From: Haemonchus contortus
Lineage: Eukaryota; Nematoda; Chromadorea; Rhabditida; Trichostrongylidae
NCBI GenBank assembly: GCA_000469685.2
Contig: LS997563.1
Location: 41,456,468 to 41,520,467 of the forward strand
Direction: 5' to 3'
Length of the DNA: 64,000 nt
Shown here: positions 43,080-54,569 of the stretch, piece after piece
Position numbering within the stretch: position 1 is the stretch's first letter
Layout of the letters: every line of letters starts with the position of its first letter
Program-made: the position numbers and the translations under genes
Notes under the pieces: generated by a model
Database searches by the model: none
What the model was told of the DNA's origin: nothing
What the model saw: the letters and a program-made list of their open reading frames with translations, nothing else

Positions 43080-43744
43080 ATGCAACGCCTATTTAGTGCT
43101 TCCGTTGTTACAACAGTTATCGTGATCTGCTCTTGGTAGTACTTTTTTACGCAAACATCCAGATAAACTATCTATTCGGCGGAGGGAGTTTAGTGGCCAC
43201 GGGTTCGAACGCCGGATCAAACTTTTCATCACTGTGGGGTCCGCTAATCGGTACCAGACTTGTCTGGGAGAATAAAAGCACCAACTCGGCATCGTCTACA
43301 TCGGTTGGCCACTGCAAATAATTGTACAGGCCACATACACATTTATTACGCCGCTACTATTCTCAAGGGATGCCGTCTGCGGAGGCGCACGCCTCGGACG
43401 GGATTTATCAGTCCCAAGACTTTCTTCTTATCCCTTTACCCTCGGCGGTTCCAAAGAGCCAAGCAAAGAAAGAGCTGGACTTGCAGAGCTGGATAAAAAT
43501 TCTTTTTAAGGTTCATCAGGCAGAGGAGCACTTGCATGTTTTCATGACTACCGATTTCAAACAAAATGATTTGGAAACAGAGTTCAATATGAAATTGCCT
43601 TACAAATTTATACAACTGTATTTACTTCAAATTAAAAATCATGTTTCCCTGCACGGAACAGTCGGGGATCTGCAAACTTTGAAACATAATGAACATTTCG
43701 ATTACGAATTCAGAATTTCCGACGACAACTGCTACACGGTATAG
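43080..43744 (+). pseudogene. Family A gene, decayed copy (A2')
   Basis: The signal exon keeps its ATG (MQRLFSASVVTTVIV), but the GTGAGT donor is changed to TGATCT. Exons 2-3 are fused: EEHLHVFMTTDFKQNDLETE, FNMKLPYKFIQLYLLQ replacing the intron, then IKNHVSLHGTVGDLQTLKHN, ending DDNCYT with donor GTATAG. Both splice sites of the 48-bp intron are gone (TTCAAT for GTTAGT, CAA for CAG). No exon 4 is present. It is nearly identical to A2 over exon 3, consistent with segmental duplication. Confidence 0.75.
43175..43410 (+). repeat. tRNA-derived SINE (S1), internally deleted, in A2'
   Basis: The A-box region is damaged (GGAGGGAGTTTAGTGGCCAC) and the region between the boxes is deleted, leaving GGTTCGAACGCC as the B box. 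The body matches the other S1 copies. It sits at the family A intron 1 position. Confidence 0.65.
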
Positions 43745-43859
43745 CACAAGCTAGGCTCAAACTCAAGTGCTCCCTTCAATAATTTGATGTGCAACAGAAT
43801 TGTTGTGTGTGGGATGCTTGAATAATTCGAACGAATTTTTCTGACATCTTAATTCATTG

Positions 43860-44872
43860 CTCTGGCCAGCTCATCCATTTATACTAGGAAAGAAACGTTT
43901 TGGTTTCAGAAGAGCTCAAGGAAACAGTACTATGATGATGTGTTCAGCTCCACGTTGACTGCACTCCTCGAGCTGATGCCGTAATCATTCGATTCGATAA
44001 CCAACCAGAAGACGCCTGGGCTATCGACCAGATCTTTGTGGGCACCAGCTATCGATTAGAACCTACAGAAGAGCATGAGTTGGTGTACAGTCTTCTTTTA
44101 GGTCCATTTTGTTAGGAAATTCGGTAGAGGCAGTGCTAGACCAAACTTGGACAAAACAGAGTTGAGAATTATGATGCTAAACAGAAGGAAGTGGAGAGAA
44201 ATGAAATAAACAAACTGCAGCGAATATTCCGGTGTTCACGGGGGCCTGATTCCGAAGTAGTTTTATGGATATTCAATGTTAAGGGGATGTAGACGTGACG
44301 AAAACCATTGACGAATTTCAGGCAAAAGTGGCACTTCGAACATTCCGTCTTAGTACCCTGTTCGCCATTGTTGGACGATACGGTCACATATCAAATAAGC
44401 CACAACAGAAATGAACTTTCTATGGCCATAATTATCGCTACAATGCTGAGCTGGGTGATTGGGTTCGAGATTGGGTGTGACCGTTGTGCAGAACCGGTTA
44501 GGCCCAGGAAAGATTAGCTGCTGTTCTAGTTTCTATTCAGGCACAAAATTGTTAAGCAAGTAGAGAAATGAAGTATTTTATTGTTCTGAATTTCAAAATA
44601 TTTGTGTTTAATTATTTTGATGTGATTTCTCACAGGAACAGTGGTAAGGAGGTTTTTTCTGATTACTAGCTTATTTCCCTTGCTGCTTGTTCCAATGTAC
44701 CCGAAATTCTCAACACATCTGTACTCATCACTTTCTATCAGAAACTTTCAAATTCGGATTCTGTTACAGTCTCTAACGACCCTTTAGCCAATTAGAGATA
44801 TCTTCGCCGAGGGCTGACGATCGTTCCTACATACCTTTCATTTTTCTTGTTCTTATCTAGAGTCATAATCAG
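43860..44872 (+). pseudogene. Family B gene, decayed 3' copy (B3)
   Basis: This parallels B2. The second block keeps CTPRADAVIIRFDNQPEDAW and AIDQIFVGTSYRLE. The third reads WHFEHSVLVPCSPLLDD and then TVTYQISHNRNE in another frame. The last exon is internally deleted and carries stops near 44790. The upstream acceptor is changed to ATTGCTCTG. It follows A2' directly, as B2 follows A2. Confidence 0.55.
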
Positions 44873-45080
44873 GGGTACCTCACAGTAATGGTTAGGTTTT
44901 CTGCATCCATTCCGCAGGATTCCGTTTCTTTTGTGGAGCACTTAGCACTTTGCTTATTCTGCCTATCTCAATTAGCAACAGATGTGATCTGAGAAGTCTG
45001 CTGTACAAAGTTTCGAGCGCGCCATCTACGGTGCGCGTGAAGGCCTTAGGCCAGTGGCTTCAACTCTGAATGAATATATA

Positions 45081-45606
45081 CAGTAGCGCTCAAAAGTCTT
45101 CGGTGAAATGCTTTGACGCTTTTTCGTCCATAACTTTTTTCGTAGTAGACCGAATGACACGGAACTTGGATATGTCTAACTAGAGCATATTTCACCCTGC
45201 CCAACCCTATTTCACTGCAAAGCTGCAATATCCACAGGTAGAGTAAGGTGTTTGTTGCGGTAGCACATTTTGCTAAAACTAAAGTTGTTGGAGTCTGCAC
45301 CTATTCGCACCTTATGTGCGTTTTCCTCATCTATTAGGATCGGCGTTACCGCTCGTACACTTTTGACATGATAAAAAGGAAAGAGAATCTAGAAGGGCCG
45401 TCATATGTATTTTTAGTCGATTTTGAGTTCATGCTCTTTGGAATATCTGGAACATGATCAGACTGCAGGTTAATAGTGGTAAATATTCACAATACATCCA
45501 AGCTCCGAATATAGAAATTTCGCTTGATTAGATCCAGTAGGAGAGGAGTTACGGCTGAAAAGTACGGCTGATGAACCATTTCACAGAAGACTTCTGAGCG
45601 CTACTG
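45081..45606. mobile_element. 526-bp TA-flanked MITE
   Basis: CAGTAGCGCTCAAAAGTCTT at the left is inverted at the right (AAGACTTCTGAGCGCTACTG), giving about 30-bp TIRs. TA at 45079-45080 and 45607-45608 is the target duplication. The paralogous empty site at about 30441 reads GAATATATAGCTCA. There is no coding capacity. A partial relative ends at 59953 (CTTTTGAGCGCTACTG followed by TA). Confidence 0.92.
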
Positions 45607-45779
45607 TAGCTCCTTCTTCGCTTGAAGTCATTCCATAGAATGAAGATCGAACCTATAGCTCATGTAGAAACGAATAATGGCTGTCTAAGAGTAGTGGGTG
45701 GGGCGATGCTTTGTTCGATGCTGCATTTACGCCGCAATGTGCGATCCGTAATTCGATCAAGGTTATCGAGTTCTGGACA

Positions 45780-45855
45780 AAACATTGCCAAGGACGGGAC
45801 TCGAACTTGTGTAATGCTGACCAGCACCGTGTTTTTTATATCTTACACTGCCGAA
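45780..45855 (-). repeat. tRNA-like SINE head (family S2)
   Basis: Read on the minus strand, GGCAGTGTAAGA is followed after about 40 bp by AGTTCGAGTCCCGTCCTTGG, a good B box. The A box is weak. The same unit lies at 30600, 27640 and 42205, always just before the family A upstream block. Confidence 0.5.
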
Positions 45856-45889
45856 AGCCTCCTATATATTAACCATATATGTCCGTTTG

Positions 45890-46270
45890 TCTGCTTCTCT
45901 GTTTATCGGTCTCTTTGTGGGCAATGTCATTGTGAAGATTACGAAACGCTCTTTTATACTCAACGAAGGTGTTGTAGGAGATGTTTCAGACCAAAGGAAT
46001 TTGTTGTCAGTGAAAAATGGCTTCCATGAACTGAATGAAGTCCGTAGTGGAAGAGAAAAACATATTTCTGCTTTGATGCTGCTTCATTAGAATTTGTCAT
46101 CGATAATGCTCACGAGACAAGTGAAACCAATGGCTATCATTAAAAGTCATTATAAAAACTGAAAAAGGATGAAAAGCAATTTGCTCAAAAAGCCACTGCA
46201 TTAGTTTCATTCAAATATGTAATGCTACAACTGTATAAATACTGTGTGGCAGCTCCTTCCCCATGCAACC
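45890..46270 (+). promoter_or_regulatory. Conserved upstream block and TATA box of gene A4
   Basis: It is homologous to 30740-31110 and 4791-5238. TATAAATAC begins at 46234, 37 bp before the ATG. GAAGTCCGTAGTGGAAGAG at about 46036 is an uninterrupted version of the 60134 insertion site. Confidence 0.55.
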
Positions 46271-47366
46271 ATGAAAGGCCTAATTTTCGCTCTCCTTGTT
46301 ATAACAGTTATCGAGGTGAGTTCTTTAGTGTATTTTTCAGTTAAACATTCAGCTGAGCTGTCCCTTCAGCAAAGGTGGTGTAGTGGCAAGTGGCGCACAA
46401 TTTCACGCGCATGATCACTGGTTCAACCCCTGATCAATATTTACTTATGGTAAGCCTATCGAACCTTCCATCACTCCGACGTCAGCTAAAAGGTGCCAGA
46501 CTCGTCTTGGAGGATAAAAGCAAGGACTTGTACATCGGCTGGCTACTGCAAGTCATTGCATAGGCCATATAAGCACTCAATACGTCACTACGATTCTGAA
46601 TGGAATTTAATGCGGGGACGCATCCCTTAGAAGGGGTTCATTACCGCCAAGAGATTTGATCGTTATCCTATCTCCCTCGGCATTTAATAAGAGTTAAGCA
46701 AAGGATGAGCTGATTCTGTTGAGCTAACAAGAAATTCTTTTCAGGCTCAGCGAGAAATTGATACAATGAAACCCCATCGCCCTGAAGGACGTGGTAATTT
46801 ACCTGGAGGACGTGGTGGCAAACCAACGAGACCGCGTCCACGTGAAAGGAATGGTTTCGATTCAACGAGGCGGGAGTACCGTTTAGGACGAAAAACCGTG
46901 CTAATTAACATGCATACCAAATTCACATATGACGCTTTGGGATCGAAGGTTAGTAAGAAATTGTCTACTAATTTATACAACTACATTCACTTCAGATTAG
47001 AATGTATGCTAAAAAGATCGGATTGCTCGACTGGCTGGTCGATGATGTTGACAGACTGGAAGGACGTTATTACACGTACACATTCAAAATGGTCGGAGTG
47101 GACTGTTCCACGGTATAGCTCAAGCTAGGCTCAAGCCTAAGTATTCCCTTTAAAATGTTGACAGGCAGCAAATATTAGTGGTGACTGTATCTGCTTAATA
47201 GGGAAAGACACTATTGCTTCAGTAGTATTTTTTTTTGTTTCAAGTTATTTTGCAGGTGAAAGACTGGCTCGAATGGATGGTGGATTCCTGGGATGAAATT
47301 GGACCGGTGCATATGACTTGCATGCACAGGTGGCCCGGCCCTATGATATATCCTCCATATATATAA
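46271..47366 (+). CDS. Family A small secreted protein with Gly/Arg/Pro-rich insert (copy A4)
   Basis: The model is join(46271-46315, 46745-46948, 46996-47112, 47256-47366), about 158 residues, all phase 0. The signal exon is MKGLIFALLVITVIE. Exon 2 (68 codons) holds a basic low-complexity segment (HRPEGRGNLPGGRGGKPTRP) and ends MHTKFTYDALGSK. A 47-bp intron follows (GTTAGT...CTTCAG). Exon 3 (IRMYAKKIGLLDWLVDDVDR) ends VGVDCST with the first Cys and donor GTATAG. Exon 4 (VKDWLEWMVDSWDEIGPVHM) carries the second Cys and ends YPPYI. Exon 2 and exon 4 differ strongly from the paralogs while splice positions are kept. Function is unknown. Confidence 0.72.
46370..46655 (+). repeat. tRNA-derived SINE (S1) in intron 1 of A4
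   Basis: The A box TGGTGTAGTGG and B box GGTTCAACCCC are intact. The body matches the intron 1 SINEs of the other family A genes. Confidence 0.8.
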
Positions 47367-47584
47367 ACCGCTAACTTTGTGTGTCCGTTTGTGTGTCCTC
47401 GCAAAAGTCACGTAGGCACGATCAAGAGCGTGGAGATCAAATGAGCGCGGTGGGGAGGTAGATCGCATGCTAACCAGTTTTTAGAGAAGAGGGAATTCAG
47501 GATGGGAAACGTTTTACATGGGCATCTATTAGTATCAGGCATCATCGAACACTCTGCTGTTTTCCATTACTTCTCTGATGCGCA

Positions 47585-47760
47585 ATCAAATAGTGCTTCG
47601 GGGCGTTAATCAATCCCATCAGAAGGATCCCGCGCATTCGACTTCCATTCAGAATGGTAGTGGCGTATTGAGTGCGTATGTGGCCTATGCAATGACTTGC
47701 GGTAGCCAGCCGATGTACAAGTCAGTGCTTTTCTGCATGTCCGCCCCGATCGCAATCTCC
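47585..47760 (-). repeat. S1 SINE fragment, minus strand
   Basis: Reverse reading gives the S1 body: CAGCCGATGTACAAGTCAGT and GTGCGTATGTGGCCTATGCA are inverted S1 segments. The tRNA head is missing. Confidence 0.65.
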
Positions 47761-47769
47761 TACAATCAA

Positions 47770-50449
47770 ACTGGAGCGACATTACCGGTATAAATGTAAT
47801 GACAGCTACGCTCTTGAAAGGATACTTTGTTCTTGAGTGCTTAACTCTGATGCGCGATCTCCAGAAATGAAACTTAAGGGGGATTTTGGGTGAAACAGTG
47901 TCGTTTATACGGAGCATGAAAATGTTTTACTGCTCTTCTCGAGTAAAATCGTAGATGAGCGGTTGTGGACATGTGGTACACGCTTGAGCGTGCGTAGCTC
48001 ACTGGTAAAGTCATAATCGACAAAGATGATATTACCTGGATCAATAGACCGCGAAATGCTCCAAGCGATTATTGGTCTTCTTAATTATAGAGCAGAAATT
48101 TGGTGTGTCGGTTTGTAATTTGTCGGTCTGTCCGTCCGCAAAATTTACGATTACGATAAAGATAGTGATCTGAAAACAACCTCATGCTTGGTTCCCTGGC
48201 TGCTGGCGCCATTGAAACATATGAGCACACGTATGGCGATAGTGTGAAATACTTTATTCACATTAAATAAGAAGGCTATGAATTTGTGGGCCGATGGAAA
48301 ATGGAGGAGATTCATACCAAAGCGCTGTCCCACTAACAGCACACATCGAGAACTTTGGAACTTCGCACGCTACTCGCCCTCCATGAGCTAAATTTAGCCC
48401 AAGCCCTGTGTGTTCCAATTATCCGGTTTAATCCCACTTATGCTAGTTTAACTTTGCATTTTTACTCAATTTGTGTACTAGTTCACACTCGCTCCACACT
48501 CTCCTCTATCAGCCTCCCACTCCATCCGCCCTGTGGACGTAGTCCGTTACCCACAGCTCATCTTCCATGGGATGCCCACCTCTACATGGATTACACGGTT
48601 ACACGGAACCCAAGTATAGAAGAAATCACGTCATTTGATAGAAATGAACTTCAAACGCCTTCTTTCTGAAAGTTCCATGTGAGCTGAATCGGATGTGCTT
48701 TTCATAATGGAGCCTTCATCGATTCAATACATATCATTTCCACTGATTAATAAATACTTGCATATGGTGTGTTGGAGCTGTCGAGAAGCCGAGAGCTTGA
48801 GGTTGACGACTTTCAATACTGATGAGTGCTCATTGCTTACAATGTATATGAATGATGAATATGGAAACAGTTATCTATTGTCCTAATGGCTTCCTGTTTA
48901 CCTCTACCACTGCAGACGTGCGCATACCTCGTACATACAAGTATTTCTTCTTATGTCGTCGGGCGAGGAAGCCCCTATTCGGAGTACGTAACATTAGTGC
49001 GCCTGGAGATGTACGCGGCAAGGTCCGTGTCAGAATACGCCCGATTTGGACGGCTCAGGTGTTTGTCATTGAGGTGCGGGTTCGAACTAGAGCGGATTAG
49101 TATGCAAATTAGTCAAACGTAAGGAAGAACCTTCACTTTGGAGTAGTGACAATTGGTAACATTTCACATATTCGGGGGATAATAGGGATGAAGAAGGAAA
49201 GCAAAAGGGAGAGGAATGAAAAGCTTTCAAGGGATATCGCATCCTCATGATCATCTTATCGCAATAATGTGCTCTACTTTGAATCGACGTCCCTACGGTT
49301 CATGCTAGAGTCGTCCATATCACCACAAACCTTGCCGCGCACTTTGCCGCGTGCATCACCGGACGCACTAATGTACCACTACATCTGCTTCGTAACTGGT
49401 TGATAAGCCAACGCCAACGGACACTCACAATGAATCCATCCATTTGTTGCTCCAATTCCAAAAAAGTTGGTTTGTTTCGCACAATGTAGTTATCAGAAGT
49501 GGTAGAATTCATGTAAGACGCGGAAGCGGCACTTCTTATAAATGCGAGAGAAGGTGTGTTTTATTTGAGGGTACACCCTTCAAGATTTTCTCAACACTTC
49601 CACAATTCCTTTAAAATCTCGGGCGATTCTGCTTTTTCCGGCATCTGTCGACATAACTTTTTCCCTCTGGTCGGATCGCATTATATCCGACTGAAATTTG
49701 TAGAATTTCATTCAGTAAAAAAAAAAGTCCAAAGCTGTAAACAACATGCTCACCCTTATTCATATGGGAAATTGATTTGAACGGTTCCGTCCGCATCTCA
49801 GTATGGTAGATGATTCTTACCTAAGATTAGATGGCACAGGATTACGAAGGGCCTGTGAGCTTTATTCTGAGAATACTTCTTGTTGAATTGAAAAAAGTGT
49901 ATATAAAAAGGAAAAGGAATGGTGAGCGTTCGAACTGGGCATGGGGATTTATGCAGGAACATTTTGTTGTAGAACACCGGTAGGCCGCTGCATGCAGCGA
50001 ATGAGTCGTCCTGATACAATTGCGGCACGGTTTCAAATTAGACGGATATCCCAGAACTCACTCCCTGGACCATTCGTAGGAGATGGTCCATACCATCTAC
50101 GTCCTACATTTTCATTTATGAGCATGAACTAAATGTTGAAATCTTGAAAAAAAAAACACTTTTGGCTGCTTCAGGACATGCCCCGAACGATCGATTTATT
50201 TATGTAAATCCTATTGTATCACATTTATTATTTTTTAAATTCTGTTACTGATATTGTATAACAGTGATGACACAAGTATGATCCAACGGATCTAGGAGTG
50301 CAAAATCCAAAACTCAGAGAAAAAAAACTTGGAAAACTCAATTACAGCTATTCTGGACGATATGAGGTATTTCTATAACCTTGGAGACCAGACAGTTTTT
50401 TCTAGTGGACCAAAGCACCTTAATTGTTATAAGCCTCAAAGCCATGTAT
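47770..50449. other. Duplicated downstream block, no gene
   Basis: About 48180-49490 repeats 35280-36320, with a roughly 130-bp extra segment near 49300-49425. 48750-49230 repeats 63510-64000. At 49482-49551 lies a decayed copy of the signal exon at 36320 (start codon TAG). A GGTTCGAACTAG B-box-like site at about 49078 is repeated at 63843. No coding sequence is supported. Confidence 0.5.
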
Positions 50450-53400
50450 ACAATAAACCGGTTGTGTCTTGAAGACGCTGAAATTCTGCTGAGCATTAGA
50501 TGTTAGGGGAGGGGAAATGCGGGAGGAGACGCTTCAGAAAGTGCAGCAGTGGGCTCTTATCCCTACTCGAGGTCTTCTCTGCTCGTCAACTTCCTATCAC
50601 AAAGCTGAGTTGGAATTGTTTGATTTAAGGTGTCTGTGAGTCTTTCCATGAATGGAGTTTTCTCGAGACTGCTTACACTTCCATTGTGCTACGAGATTGT
50701 TGACCAGGATGGGTGCTTGAAGACTTGGGTGGTGACCCTTTTGAAGCAAGAAAACAACGGTGGCTCAATATAATTATCGGACGAAATAGAGAGCATAAGA
50801 GCGTCAGCGGATTGGACCGTTCCCTACGATGAGCGAAATCGCAAGTGCAAGTAGTAACGAGGCCAGCACGACTGTGACTCCCACCGCGACCCGCCTCACT
50901 TGATAGCGGGGGGTTGGGGCTAACATAAAAGCAGGTGGTCGTCGACGAAGATAGCTGTAACTGTTTGGTTATTCGATCAGCTGATTGATATCTAACGTTA
51001 AATAACTTTTTATTACTTCACCAGTTTGTCAATGCACGCTAACGCGCGTGTCACATTAATTAATCAATCAACTGATATGGATACGCAGTGCTGTAATTGT
51101 GTATTCAAAAGCAGTACTCGGCATAGAGGTTACTTTAATGATTGCCTCACAGAACTCCGTAGGAAGGTCACAGAAGCTCATTCTATCGCTGCTAACAGTC
51201 GGATGTGCTCACCATCTTTATGAGCAAAGTCTCTCGAACAAAGGCTTAGTAACTCTTCATACCTCAAGGAGAAGCAGGCTGCAAAATAGGTGGCTGTAAT
51301 CAATGGGACATTTTTCTAAGGATATATTATTAATAGAGGCTCCCAGATTATTAGCGGTCGGAAAAGTTCAGCCATGAATGATATCGAAGCAAAGAGGAAC
51401 CGTGACCCTTTGTTGAATCGCAAACTTCACTGGGTAGCAAGAAGTGAAGCAAATATCATAATTGGACCTCAGTGCACTTACCCTTCTTGTCGAATGAAAG
51501 ATATCAAAGAATCAAAGCTAGATCGTTAATTATAAAGGCGCTATGATATAATTGGTGATTGGATCTTGTTCTCTAAGGCCTCTTCTATCGTCTATGTTCC
51601 TGCCACCTCTACTCCTATTGTTATTGCTCTCCAAGTTCACGAGACCCGGAGTTTTCGCTCAGACTTTTAGAAACCCCGTCCTCTGTGGGCGCAGTCCGGC
51701 CCTACTGCCCAACATAAGAGTTCGCGTACTGTCGCCTGTTCTCCTACCGAGTTTTAACGCTCTAGAGCCAAGTTGAAAATATTCGCGCCAACCTCGACTC
51801 CTATATGCAGGTCCGGTCTTCCCACTCACCATAAGTGTTCCCATCCTGCCGCCCGTGCTTCTATTAAATTTGAGCCTTTTAGGTCCACAGGGACAGGAGT
51901 TATGAATTTCCGTGCAAACAAACAAACAGGCAGACAGACAGACGCAAGCGCTTTATGTATAGTAAGGTAGTAAGAATACTGGGTTTCTTTCCCGTCAGTT
52001 TAGCACTGAACGCTGTCTCGAGGGGGGGGGGGGGGGAAGCGCAGATAAACAACAGTAGGCTTCTGAAGGGCAGGCCTCCTAGTGGGATAAAGCGGACTAA
52101 AGTAATTCTGCTTTTGGCGAGGACGAAAAATGCATATGAAATCTTATTTCGTTACAGCACTCGACAGTATGGCGCTTTTTTACATGGAAATTGAATTTTT
52201 TGATCTTTCCTCCCATGATTCCTATCAGCTTCTTCGTCTGGATCGTCATTTGCTGTCCACTTGGCCGCACCTGATTTTGACAGCCACTTCCAATCTTGGT
52301 TACGAGTACAATCAGAGCACTTCGATATCCTTACCATATATGGACCACAAGTGTCCGTTTTTCTGATTGTCTGTTTGTTTGTATTTCTGTTTCACTGCAA
52401 CTCTCTTATACGGCGTCGTTTGGAAATCAAATGGAACAGCTCAGACAGGTTGGAACAAGTTGGGATTGGGGATGAACAAGTGGAGAATGAGCCGAAATCC
52501 TTAGGTAGACGTGATCTAAGTAGGCTTCGCTCACTAGGGGCGGGGCTTGCGCGAATAGTGTAGTTCACCGGAAATCCGTAACCCCTTTGTTCCTGAGCCT
52601 AGAATATTCACATTTGGCAGAGATGTAAGTCGCAAGATGGGAAACTAATGGTAGGTGAAGGTGTAATTTCCGCTCACTGGGAGCGGACTTTCTCAAAAAT
52701 AGTCATTTTGGGCCTAGGCCGTTCAAAATTTGCAGAGAAGCTGCCAAAATGCATAAAAATTGGGTGTCGATGAAAATACTGCTAATTAGCCACACTTTTT
52801 CTGACAGCAACCTGGACAACAATCCTTTATATAAAGCGCTCGCGTCTGTCCGTCCACCTGTCTATTTGCACGGAAATTCATAACTCCTGTTCCCGTGATC
52901 CTAGAGCACTCAAAGTCGGTAGGAGTACGGGCGGCAGGATCAGAACAATTGTGGTAGGTGGCTCTAGGTCCACGGGGACAGAAGTTATGAATTTTCGCTC
53001 AAACTCCGCCCACAATGGACGGAGTTTGAGCGAAAATTCATAACTTCTGTCCCCGTGGACCTAGAACGTTCAAATTTGGCCGTGACCCTAGAACGATCAA
53101 ATTTGGTAGGGCACAGGCGGCAGGATGGGAACACATATGGTGGGTGGCAGAACTGGACCCCGCCCACAGGGAGCGGGGCTTGTGCATATTAGATGTTTGA
53201 GAGGAAAATAAGTAGTTCCTATTTCAGTGAACCTAGACTGTTCAAATTTGGTAAGAGTACCGGAGGCAGGGTGGAAGCGGTGGGTGACAGGAGCGGGCCA
53301 TAGGGAGCGGGGCTTGCGCCAAAATTGTCGATTTGGCCCTAGGGTGTTTGAACTTGGCAGGAGGTAGCAGGACGGAAATTATGGTAGGTAGGAGGACCGG

Positions 53401-54300
53401 ACCCTGGCCATAGAAAGCGTGTGCGCGAATTGGTTTCAAGGCGCTCAAACTTCGTAGAAAGACGGGCGGCAGTATGCGGATACTTATGACGGGTAGTAGG
53501 ACCGGATTTCGCCCACTGGGGGCGGGGTTTGTGTGAAATAAATATCTGAGCGAAAGTCCATAACTCCTGATCCCGTGGACTTGGAGAGCAAAATCAATAG
53601 TAGAGGGGGCAGGACGGTAACATTGACGATAAAGGACGCCTTAGAGAGCAAGTTCCAGACACCAATTGAATCCTAGCGCCTTTGTTACTCACGATCTAGC
53701 TTTGATTCTTTGATATGTTCCATTGGGCAAGAAGAGTAAGTGCAATGATGGGGACTGATCATGAAATTTGGTTCACTTCCTGCTTACGACCGCTACCCAG
53801 CGAAGTATGCGATTCAATGAAAAATCACGTTTTCTCTCTGCTCTGATATCATTCATGACAAAACTTATCCGGCCGCTAACAATCTTGGATTCTTACTCAA
53901 TGATGTATCAGTTGATAAAAAAAAGCTACGTTCACAAAGACATTTGATAATGGTATCATAATGACTCGACAACATTTGTGGGCGCTATTCAAGGGTTTGG
54001 CTGCTTAGTGCCTATCCAGTTGAATCTTCAATGGGTCATTATTTTAAGCATCAGCAGCGACAGATCGAGAAAGGCAGATTCTAATCAAAGGCATCGGCAC
54101 TGAATATCGTTGTTTCATATTTTGTATATCGTTTGCATGCCCTATTGTTCCTCTATCGAACTTCGTGTTTCGAAAGGTATCATTCGTTCCAAAAAAGGAG
54201 TGTGATGATTGCCGTTTATCACGACTCTATCATAATAAGGAGGAAGCCCGGCGTTAGCCGGGCGGTCCCACTCTCTCTAATATAAAGCGGTAGCTCTGTG
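50450..54300. repeat. Helentron-like repeats, second large block
   Basis: Inverted units lie at 51560-51960 and direct units at 52560-53660, built on GGAAATTCATAACTCCTGT, GTTCAAATTTGG and GGCAGGATGGGAACA. A G tract is at 52022-52036. 51980-52430 duplicates 15400-15850, including the conserved minus-strand peptide (52152-52337). The hairpin GCCCGGCGTTAGCCGGGC is at 54246-54263. There is no transposase or Rep/helicase frame. Confidence 0.55.
52963..53065. repeat. 103-bp near-perfect palindrome
   Basis: TCTAGGTCCACGGGGACAGA at the left is mirrored by TCTGTCCCCGTGGACCTAGA at the right, with 45-bp arms around a short centre (CCCACAATGGA). It is made from one Helentron-like unit folded back on itself. 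Confidence 0.92.
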
Positions 54301-54569
54301 TGCCTGTTTGTGGGCCGGTTTGTGGGTCTTTCCGAAAGTCACGCAGACGTGACGACGAAGATTGCGAATGGGCATGTGTGCACGTATTAGCGTAGCCCAA
54401 CTGGTATTCGCTAATTGGACAACATCTTACATCCTAGCTCTGGAAATGCTCCGCTGTATAGCATTGCTACTCTATCGGAGATGAAGGGAACGTAGCATAG
54501 GATGTGACACCGTACAACCGTTCACAGCAGCTATCTCAAGCTGAACGTCGGGATTCGAGTCGTTCAGCT

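Noticed and set aside
48886..49122. Short frames repeated at 48886-49122 and 63521-63889 as a conserved gene
   Set aside because: The DNA is duplicated, but the open frames differ in phase and start between copies, so conservation is at the DNA level only.
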